From: Sodiomyces alkalinus F11
Lineage: Eukaryota > Ascomycota > Sordariomycetes > Glomerellales > Plectosphaerellaceae
Direction of reading: 5' to 3'
DNA length: 64,000 nt
Assembly: GCF_003711515.1 (NCBI RefSeq)
Contig: NW_021167085.1
Location: 958,279 to 1,022,278, forward strand
Position 1 is the stretch's first letter. Every line of letters starts with the position of its first letter. A program made the translations under genes and the position numbers. Of the stretch, positions 10,343 to 19,093 are shown piece after piece. The notes under the pieces were generated by a model. It had not been told where the DNA came from, searched no databases, and saw nothing but the letters and a program-made list of their open reading frames with translations.

Positions 10343-11763
10343 TTATATTGCCTTGGCCTTGAACACCACCTCGGGATTCCGCAAGCTGGCCACGTTCCTC
10401 ACCAGCCGCAGCTCCGCATTCTTGCTCGTCAGCAAATGCGCCTTCTTCTTGCTCTCCTCCCCACCGTCCACCAACGCCGCCGCCGTTGTTGCCTTGGTCT
10501 TTTCCACGGCCACCGCCATCGCCTCCGCCGTCTTGGTGAGGACCTCATGCATGCTGCCCAGCACCCTCTCGACCGCCCGGACAAGGGGTAGCGACAGCAC
10601 GTCGGCCTCGTCGCCGCTAAGCCACGACCGCCGCGTGCGCAGGTCGGAGGGCTCCTCCCAGATGGCCTGACGCATGCGCGCCGTCATGAGCGCGGCGAAC
10701 ATGTCGCCCGTGCCGCTGAAGTAGCAGTCGATCGCCGGGAACACAATCTTGAATAGGCGGGGGCGGAAATCCGACGTCATGGTGGAACCCACGACGGAGA
10801 GATGCTGAGGGGGCAGATCGGAAGTAGGTAGGCTGACAGAGGTGATGATGACGTGGGGAATACGGTACCGCCGGTGAAGCATCTCGATTGCTTCCTTCAA
10901 GGTGTCCATGTCGACGATTTTGACACCCGACAGAACCCTGCCTCTCTCCATCAGTATGGGAGCCTTAATGCATTTCTTCCATCTCTATCTCGGGAAAAGG
11001 GGGAGAAAGCAAAGAGAAAAAAAGAAAGAAAAAAAGGAAAGAATCCAGACGTACTCTGCCTCAAATTGGTTAGGCAATATTAGATCGGCATGCTCTATCA
11101 GGGCCTGGTATGCTGGCACGACTTCCTCGGCAACGTAAAGCCGGCCGTTGTCGCCCATGACAGGATCCAATACCCAGAAGAAACCTCCTGGCGAGGAGGA
11201 TCCGGCTAAAGACTTCTCGCGCAGGTCCTCGCCAATCCGTCCCACTGCTGAAACAGCTTCGGCGCCGGGAATGTATCCGGAGAGCATCATGTCGAAGTCG
11301 TCGAGGTACGACTGCTTCAGACCATCATAGAGCGACGAGATTTCCTCGGCCGATACCTTGCTTCCCGTCCACTGATGGTAGCCAGTGTGATTACCTGACC
11401 ACGCGGAACTGTCAATCATTTGTCCTTCAGGACTATGGGCAGAAAACGGGGAGATGGGTACGGTGGCTGTTCACATACTAAATTGGACGGTGTTTAGTGC
11501 CGCCACATCACATCCGAGGGACTGAAGGGTGAAGACGGCAATTTTGTTTCCGACATTTCTTTCGCCGTAGACGCCATTAGGTACTTCGTCCATCAATTTT
11601 GGCAGTGAGAGGAGTAATCATGGCACTCACCCGGAGACCACCTTGGACCGAGTTAGCATGTAAGTGTCAGGGGCGCTTTGAGGGTTGCATGTTTTCTGGT
11701 CAGGCTTACATGGCTTGCTATGGCCAATACCCGTGTCTCTGGAACAGGAAACTCGGAGGACAT
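10343..11763 (-). CDS. Pyridoxal kinase (PdxK/Bud16-like)
   Basis: Five exons on the minus strand: 11710-11763, 11631-11641, 11479-11558, 11055-11394 and 10343-10937, giving 359 residues. Exon 2 is an 11-nt microexon (GTGGTCTCCGG). It supplies VVSG of the SHVVSGNVGNK substrate-site block and keeps the frame. Later motifs are FSNHTGYHQWTG, LDPVMGDNGRLYV (about residue 130), LPNQFEAE and GTGDMFAAL (about 237, the anion hole and catalytic Asp). Together these are diagnostic of pyridoxal kinase in the ribokinase superfamily. The enzyme phosphorylates pyridoxal, pyridoxine and pyridoxamine with ATP to make the PLP cofactor in the salvage pathway. Introns are 68, 72, 84 and 117 nt, the first with a textbook GCTAAC branch site. 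The start MSSEFPVPETRVLAIASH matches the usual N-terminus. Confidence 0.9.
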
Positions 11764-13051
11764 CTTGGAACTGCACGGTGCTGGTGTTGCAGCTAGCTCC
11801 TGGTACTTTGTGTGTATGACAGAGAATTTCCGTGTCGTCCCTGATAAATGTCGTGACTCCCTAAGGTAGAATACTTTGACTGATAAGATGGTCACGACAT
11901 GTGAGTCAAGGGTTAAGGGAGATGTGATAACTAATGGCCGTAAGATAGAGGTGAGATACGGAGTGACCTGCAAGTAAAATTAGATGAACAATATCCTCTC
12001 ATCTGAAGTTTATCCTTGAAAGGAAAACAAACAGCAGACTTGAGGTGAAATGTCCATCCGATTCGAATTGTAACTTGGAACCTATAAAGTACTCGCATCA
12101 GATACGCAGTTTCAAATTAATACCGATTGGATGTCCCGGGACAGTAACACCCCGCCATTCGCTGAGCGCCCCGCGCTAAACCAAAAACAGTAGTTATCTG
12201 GAATCCTTCTCTGCGGAATCATGTGATTAGCTGTCCACCGATGACGAGTACCAAAGTACTTCGGTGAAGTCGGTGAAGAGGGATTCATGGGTGGCTTTTT
12301 GAAAGCCGTTGATCGGATTCCAACAAACCATCCCGTTCCGCCCGAATTTATCAACTGACAACTTGGCAAATTCCAAGTCGCACGGAATCACTTCACATTT
12401 CTTCGTTGTTGACTTGGTTGCACCCGTCGATTGGTCAACATATGGACCGCGCCCCGCGGGAAGCGCAAGCTGCGGACCGGGCAGAATATCTCCTCTGTTG
12501 TCCGGCGGAGACTGGCGATGACTTCTTCTGTGGATGAACCCCAACCTTGGGTCCTGAAGCCTTCGCTCCGACACCGATAATTATACGTTGGGTAGTTGAT
12601 GCGTATTACTTTATTAGCACACCGTTTTCACAACTTTGGGCTCCATCAAGACAACAACGTCCTCGATGAGGCAGATCTACCTTGGGCTTCATTTGCATCA
12701 TCGATCGTTTGTGGGTTCAGGGTCGATATATATTGATCTGGTTGTTCAATGCACATAGACAGAAGGGTTATTTGCCCCAGACAAAAGTACAGGTGCTCAA
12801 GAAAAAAGAGAATCGGCGAAACATTTTGTCTTCATTATCATCTAATGCCATCAGATCCCGTCGTTTTATAACCCCCGCCTCCTGCACTTCCGCGGGCCAC
12901 GGTGCCTCTCTCCTGTATCGTCCCGAAAAAAAAAATACGAACCTTGAACCTGAGTACGCAAACCCGGGTTCAATACCCTTAGTTCTCCATCAACGCCGGC
13001 CAGTCGCAAGTCCTTTCAGTCCCCACCACCATGTCTGCTAAAGGAGACCGT
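11764..13051. other. Intergenic region, no gene supported
   Basis: About 1.3 kb between the 5' end of pyridoxal kinase and the 3' end of PCNA. The small open frames (up to about 119 codons) show no family features, overlap on both strands and lack a splicing context. A GGGTTCAATACCC hairpin near 12963-12975 recalls a tRNA T-arm but has no matching tRNA body. Confidence 0.6.
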
Positions 13052-14052
13052 TTATTCCTCGTCACCAATCTGCAAAACATACAACTGTTAGCCTGATTCT
13101 CTTCACCTCGTATAAGAAAAGATAGCTTGCCTTGGGAGCCAGGTAGAAGCGCAGGTAGCTGCTTCCAGAGAGGTTGTACTCAACCAGGAGCGGTACCTCG
13201 TTCGAGAGGCAGATCTTGACCTGGTTGGAGAGCGCGGACGCCTTGCAGAAGTTGACGAGATATTTGAGGGAGAAGGTGAGAGCAACGGGCTCTGTCAGCT
13301 CAATGTCGACATTGTTCTCGGGCTTTTCCACGTTCGAGTGCGACCGCAGGGTCACGGCGCCGTTGCCGATGTCGCCGTTGCATGAAAATTTAATACCATC
13401 CTTGCTCGCGTCGATGGTCACTGCATAGGCAGAAAAACGTCAGTCTTCCGTGCCTCTTTCTTCCAGAGCCGCTTCTCCTTACCTGACTCGCTCATGGCAG
13501 CCAAATCAGTGCAGATGCGCTTGAACTCGGCAGCAGGCATGGCAATGGTAGCGGCGTATTCCGTCTCGGGGATGCCCAAGTGCTCCTGGTCGATGTCCAT
13601 GAGCTTGAGGTCATACTCGCTGATACGGTCGTTGTCGCTGCTCTCGAACACGAGGTTCAGGCTGTCCGGGGCATCCTCAGCCTTCATGGTGAGTACGTCC
13701 TCGTTCTGGGCCGCGCGTAGCACCTTGGTAAGGGAGGTCAGGTTGACGCCGAGAGCGATGTTGCGGTCGCAGCGGTACGGGGAGAAGGCCTCGGCCTTGA
13801 GCATCATGGATACGAGGGCAACGTGGGAGTTGTCCATGGCCTGCAGGGCAACGCCCGAGTCATTGCAGTCAAAATTGCAGTCCTGAACGAGGTCCTTGAT
13901 AGCATCCACGACCTATGACGAGAAAAGACTGATGTTAGCGTTGTCTTTTTCGTGGAGGGGCGGCGGAAATCCCGCTCGGCATGGCGGATAGATAGAGGAC
14001 CAAAACATACCTTCTTCAGGATGTTAGCCTGCTCGAGCCGCGCTTCTAACAT
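13052..14052 (-). CDS. PCNA, DNA sliding clamp
   Basis: Four exons, 14011-14052, 13483-13912, 13131-13420 and 13052-13069, encode 259 residues, the normal PCNA length. The protein starts [19 protein letters not shown], continues with the conserved [14 protein letters not shown] and [13 protein letters not shown] blocks, and ends YLAPKIGDEE. That ending combines the docking-site APK with an acidic tail. PCNA is the homotrimeric ring that tethers DNA polymerases and repair factors in the nucleus. The first two introns are GT-AG (98 and 62 nt). The last (13070-13130, 61 nt) begins GCAAGC and ends CAG, so it is a GC-AG intron. Its removal is needed to reach the final 18-nt exon coding IGDEE and the stop; reading through instead gives a non-family tail. 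An ACGCGT box lies upstream. Confidence 0.95.
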
Positions 14053-15042
14053 TTTCGCGACGGTGACGGTGTTAAGTAGAAAAAGTGGCGGGGTAGATCG
14101 TCAAAAGGATCGTGTCGTATTGGCAACTGGCTGCCGGGTATAATGGAGGAGAAATTGAGGAGCAGGCTCAGATCAAGGTAACAGAAGAAGAAAAAGCGCT
14201 AAAGAGACTTGATGAAATGAAGTGAATGGTATGACAGGCCAAGTAGAAAGGCAGAAGTTTGGAAGTGACGGTGTTCTGTGGAGGATGCTGTATCAAGAGG
14301 GTTGAAGATGTGGAAAGGGAGGAGGGGGAATAATTCGTTAGGGAAACCAACTTCGAAAAGGTTCGTGTAATCGACGACGCGCGCGGTCAACGCGCATTCT
14401 GTGTGGCCGGGGTTTAATGGGTTTCGGGGCAGACGCGTCTGTGGCCCTCTGATTACATCATCAGCATGAGGTCTCCGTGTTTGTACTCCGTGCGAAGTGA
14501 TTGTCTGTACGGCTGCCTGCTGTGTGCAACTTCTGCGAACACACACCGCAAGGGAATTATCATGTATGTCTAATCCGAATACGGGGTATTGAAAAATCAA
14601 CTACTCCATCCCCCAGGTTGACTGTGACATATGGAAAGAGGTGGTTTTCAGCCTCGGAATCCCAGCGCCAAGTAATAAATAATATATACAGAGAGCATCG
14701 TGATCCCACAAACGACGCCGGACGCGCCTCCGCCCATGTGGCCGCGTCTTGAAACCAAGCCATGTCTATATGAGATGTTGAAAACGAGAGACGAGCAGCC
14801 CAGCAGTAACTGGAGCAAGAGATATACAATGTGTAAAAGGAAAATCGACAAGTGAAGGGATGGGGGATTAGGAGGGAGCAAAGGTCCAGCCGGGATAAAA
14901 CGAAAAGAAAATAAATCAGTTTCCTTCCCCCCACCAAAAAACGCCGATTCATAAAGAAGGAATTGCCGATAACTGCGCTTGTCTAAGTTAAACTGTTTGT
15001 CGTCATGACTTGTAGAAATCTTCGGGTCAGTTTGGGAGTCCG
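14053..15042. other. Intergenic region, PCNA promoter and vezatin-like 3' flank
   Basis: No gene is supported. One minus-strand open frame of 133 codons (14199-14600) has no family features and overlaps the presumed PCNA leader. TACTCCGT near 14484 is one of the recurring intergenic motifs. Confidence 0.6.
14433..14438. promoter_or_regulatory. MluI cell-cycle box (ACGCGT)
   Basis: An exact ACGCGT within AGACGCGTCT lies about 380 nt upstream of the PCNA start. An ACGCGC half-site cluster sits around 14376-14396. PCNA genes are classic G1/S targets of MBF in yeasts; function here is inferred. Confidence 0.55.
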
Positions 15043-17241
15043 TCACAAGGACGTGATACGTGCCCCTGCCGACCGAGTTGGTGTCGTGTTGGTCCTGGGT
15101 CTGGTAGCTTTTCGAGGCCTGAGACTAATAACCGTCTCAAGTTCGCGGAGCATGCCCCTTGTCGCCTCGGCACTCTCCCTAGCTGTCTCTCTCTTTTCCC
15201 GGTCTTCCTTCATCTTAGCGATTCGTTCTTCTCGAGTGAGGAGGCTTCGTGGTCTCGGCATGGCCACGGCCTCGAAGACCTCGTCGCTGTCTGCATTACT
15301 GCTTCCGTCAATGCTAGCAGCCGAATCCCCAGTCAGTGCTTTAAGGGCCTCCAACGCGCCGCCAGCCCCACCGCCATGCTCGATGGCCGTGGGACCACTG
15401 AGAGAGCTGGCGGGGGAGAGCAGAGTGCTCATCGAGGAGAGACGCTTCTCATTTCGATCAATACCCATGGCTAAGGCTGCCTTGCCCTCCTCCCAAGCCT
15501 GCATCAAGGCCTTGAGGTCGACGCCGATCGACTCGTACTGGGCCATGAGATTCGACCCGAGCTCGGAGATGTCATCCGATTCGTTGAGGGTCCTGTCCGA
15601 TTCCTCCCGCAGAAGATGAAGCTTCGCTTGCAATCCACGAATGCCCGTGGATAGAGAATTTAGCTTGTGTAGTTGCCCTCTCCATCGCTCGCGTCCGGGA
15701 GTCAGGGGCATTTTAGGAGTTGGCGGAACAGGGAAGGCTTCGGGGTTACGTTAGCTTGGATAAGAAAGGATCGTTATATCATATGACACGTGGAAGTGGG
15801 ACTAACATTCTTCTTCGCTCAGTATCGACCTGAGCCTTTCGTAGTTTAAGGATGTGATGGAGTTGAGCGTTCGGATGGCTTCGACGGCCGTCGTCCACCT
15901 CAGAAGATCGTTGCTGTCACCGCTCGCGTCGAGTGCAAGTAGCGCACAAAGAAACATCTTGCGAATCGTATGGAACCTGGCTGCCGCGATCTTCAGCGAC
16001 CTCAACGACTCGGTATCTTCCGGGTCAGTCTCTGCCAGTCCCTGCATGACGTCGGAGATGTCCAAGTCACTGATGTCGTAAACATCGTAGTACTTCTCCA
16101 GATTAAGCTGCTCGGAAAAGCCCTTCACGACGGCGAAGGTTTGGTTATAGTTCTGTAGAGCTTCCGAGAAACATAATCTCAGAGCCTTTCGTAGGCGCAC
16201 ACATCTCCGTGTCTGCGTACGGTTCTCGATACGGCTGATGGGTGGGAGTGGCGCGCTTCTGAGCCCATTGTTAGCACTGCGTCAAGATATCAAGGACCGA
16301 AGACAGTCCAAACAGCCAGGAAGGAAACGGAGAGAGATATTCTAGCTCACATCCTGTAGCCACGGGAAACCAGCTCTACTTCCTGAATAAGAGATATAGC
16401 CGCTGAGGTGGCATCGTCGAATTCCTGGGAGTTGGAGACCAAGGAGGCGATCTCGGACAGTGCTTGGTGTCGACGATATCGCAGCCACTGCCGCCGCATG
16501 AACACCCGGGCGACGCCCACTGCGATGACGCCAAAGAAGAGCACGAGGGCAAGCCGTCTCTTGTTCAGAGGCCCCCCACTCAGTAGCCAGTTGATCGTGA
16601 GAGCGATCGCAAGAGCCGCCACGACGGCACCAATCGCGCCTGTCGTATCGAGGAATCCGATAGCGTCATCATAGCCATTGGTCGCGTGTGTAAGCCGGCG
16701 CGCTGGTGTATGCTTCTGGCCGCTTATCGAGTAGCCGCTTAGGAGCTGGGATGCGACGATGGTGTAGCGAAACTGCTCGAGGAACTTGGTATTGTCCGCA
16801 CGGTCTATCCTGGATGCTACGGCCGTCTGGGATCGGGGAAAAACGGAGAGGATGTCAGCCTCAAGTGTAGCGGTCGTAGAAATAGAGCTGGGTACGCACC
16901 GAGCAACTTTTCCTCCAGGTATCGACTGACGACCTCTTTGGGACCTCGAGAGTCAGAGATGCGGGGATTTTAGAACGGAATCGGGTTTTCACCAACGGCC
17001 GGCCTGTAGGTGCAAACCCGGGGCTAGATGGAGGGGAGATATGATGGTCGGACTCGGCCGATTGTGCCCACTCTGCATGGTCGTCCTCGCCTTCATCTGC
17101 ACGTTCCCTGACATTAGTTACGGTACTGTGGATGATGGACGGCAGTTCAGGGGAGCTGAATGGGTGCAAAGGTCTGTTCCACCAAGACATACCGCGGAGA
17201 TAGTCGGCGAGAGGGGACTGATCAAAGACGACGGACTCCAT
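15043..17241 (-). CDS. Vezatin/Inp2-type myosin-binding peroxisome protein
   Basis: Four minus-strand exons, 16900-17241, 16351-16826, 15807-16258 and 15043-15737, give 654 residues. The introns (73, 92 and 69 nt) are GT-AG, with CTAAC branch sites in at least the last two. The N-terminus ESVVFDQSPLADYL, two close hydrophobic segments (about residues 180-225: AIGAVVAALAIALTINWLL and RLALVLFFGVIAVGVARVF) and the block LIQEVELVSRGYRISAPLPP with QTRRC match the fungal family called myosin-binding motif of peroxisomes (vezatin/Inp2). In yeast Inp2 sits in the peroxisome membrane and recruits the class V myosin Myo2, so that peroxisomes move into the bud. The C-terminal 200 residues are charged and probably coiled-coil. 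The peroxisomal role in this species is inferred. Confidence 0.8.
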
Positions 17242-18223
17242 CTAATGGCCTGGGGATTGTCAAGGCGGCTTTCACATGCAGCAAAGCCATCTGCAGCCTC
17301 GACGAGTCGAAGGCGCCGGCGTCGCGGGTTCGATATTTGCTATGTCTATTCTTTGAAGACTCGATATGTATTCGGTGTATTTATTAATCGATGATTTCTG
17401 GGTTTGATGTAAGACGTCGTGGATATAAAGCGTCCAGTTGGCGGGAGATGCGATCTAGACCACCCAGTCGGAGAGGGGAATTGTTGGAGGAGGCGAAGGC
17501 GGAGTTGAAGACGGAGGTGAAGACGGAGGTGAAGACGGAGGTGAAGACGAAGGAAGGTGGAGGTGGTGAAGTCACGTTGGAATCTCCTACCTAAGGTACC
17601 TTACCTTAGGCGAGATGTATTGTTCGGATGTACACCGTACTCCGTACATGAAGGGTATTCACGAACGAGTCGACGGATGAAATATACGAAGTGACAAAAC
17701 TGCAGGTACTAGGAGCCTCTTCTACATGTACGGAATAAGGGTGCAATTTTAGAAAAGCACACGTTGTCCCCTCTGGATGTCGGATCTTTCCAGCGGCTGC
17801 AGGAATAGGGGAACAATCGACACAATTAGACCACACTTGCGTCCACGCATTGCGATTGCGCATTCGTTATTCATGTGTTTATTTGCCATGTTGCAGGGGT
17901 GCTCGGCGCAAAGCGAGCGAGCACAAGCTATTTTAGGACAAAGCGCCGGTCCACTAACACTGTCCTGTCTGGACGTTGCGTCACTAACACGACTATGTAT
18001 ATGATTGCCCATTATCACGTGATCAGGTAGCTTGTACTTTATTTACGGTACCTAGGTACTGAGCTAAGCTTGCATCACGACAGAGCTGAGCTGCGATGGG
18101 CTTCTAACTGTGCTCAGAAAACGAGCAAATACAATACTGCAGAGAGGGCACATCGCAAATTCATCGCGCCTAATTATTGTTTGAACGAACTCCAAGTCAG
18201 CGAACTCTCGGTCTCCCGCAGCC
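17242..18223. other. Intergenic region between divergent genes
   Basis: Shared promoter space for the vezatin-like gene (leftward) and EMC6 (rightward). It contains the 12-nt tandem repeat at 17507-17554, a TACCTAAGGTACC palindrome at 17588-17600 and GTACTCCGTAC at 17637-17647. A 67-codon plus-strand frame over the repeat (KTEV repeats) has no other support. Confidence 0.6.
17507..17554 (+). repeat. 12-nt tandem repeat, 3 exact copies plus a degenerate copy
   Basis: GAAGACGGAGGT occurs three times without change (17507-17542), followed by GAAGACGAAGGA. Because 12 is a multiple of 3 it stays open and would read KTEV repeated in one frame, or SSPP-type repeats on the other strand. It is most simply a slippage minisatellite in purine-rich promoter sequence. 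Confidence 0.9.
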
Positions 18224-18665
18224 ATGTCGCGCCAACAGGAGCGAGAGGCCCAGATCTACCCCATCGTATCCGAAGCCGTCATCCACAACACGAAGGTATG
18301 GGAGCTCCCCCCTCCCACTTGCCCTTAGGCGCGAAAATCGCCCTGCTGACTCGAACGCTTTGCGGTCCTTGTAGATTCTAACGAACCTCCAAAATGTCAC
18401 CGCGTCCCTCTTCGGCGTAGCCGCCGGTATTCTGGGCCTCGAATCGTACGCCGGGTTCCTCTTCTACTTCGCCTTCGCCACCTTGGTCACCTTCCTCACA
18501 TACGTCCTCCGGATTGCTCCCGAATCGATTTCCGCTGGATTGCCGCTCTTTGACACCTCGCGGTTCTTTCGGCGAGCTGTCGACTTTTGGATCGGTGCGG
18601 TGTTTAGTGGGCTGCCGGGGTTCATTCTGACTTGGACACTATTTTACGGCATCGTCAGAGCCTGA
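18224..18665 (+). CDS. EMC6: ER membrane protein complex subunit 6 (EMC6)
   Basis: Exons 18224-18295 and 18375-18665, with a 79-nt GT-AG intron, give 120 residues, the family size. The protein begins MSRQQEREAQIYPIVSEAV. After VIHNTKILTNLQNVTASLFGV it has transmembrane segments around AAGILGLESYAGFLFYFAF, TLVTFLTYVL and the C-terminal FSGLPGFILTWTLFYGIV. This arrangement fits EMC6, a core subunit of the EMC insertase, which places tail-anchored and multi-pass membrane proteins into the ER membrane. It is the only gene between the vezatin-like gene and the GTPBP-like gene. Confidence 0.85.
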
Positions 18666-19093
18666 TTGTGTCTGGACAAAAAAGAAGGAAAGGGTGGTCT
18701 GGTTGTATGGAGGGGAAACGAGATCCTCTTGGCGTCGCGGAGTCTATCCGAGGTTATGATTTCTTAGGTATTGATCGACCGTCTTATTCACAAACGCCTG
18801 CTTTCAGGAAGGGTATCTCGACAGTGTCGCGAATATTGATCTACTTTGATTGCGCTCGACAGTTGCAGAACCCTTCGGAAATGAATAACTTCATCTATGA
18901 CAACCACTCCTGAGTTTTGGTTTTCTCCAGGCATTAAGAGATTGAGAAGCCGACACCACCAGGTTTCGAAGACAAAAAGTAACGACAGAAATACTAAAAG
19001 ACTGAAAGAACCGATAGGCGGAAACAGTTGTAATCAAGACGCTGTTCAAATCCAGGAAAAGCGGCTTGGAGAAAAGACAACCCGACACACGCT
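18666..19093. other. Short convergent intergenic region
   Basis: Holds the 3' flanks of EMC6 and of the convergent GTPBP-like gene. I see no further gene or element. Confidence 0.6.

Noticed and set aside
12945..12990. tRNA-like T-arm GGGTTCAATACCC
   Set aside because: No D arm, anticodon stem or acceptor stem could be fitted around it.
14199..14600. 133-codon minus-strand frame upstream of PCNA
   Set aside because: It lies in the expected PCNA promoter and leader, and its composition and content are those of chance.
17391..17594. 67-codon frame with KTEV repeats
   Set aside because: It is only the 12-nt minisatellite kept open by its length; no start context or conserved part.
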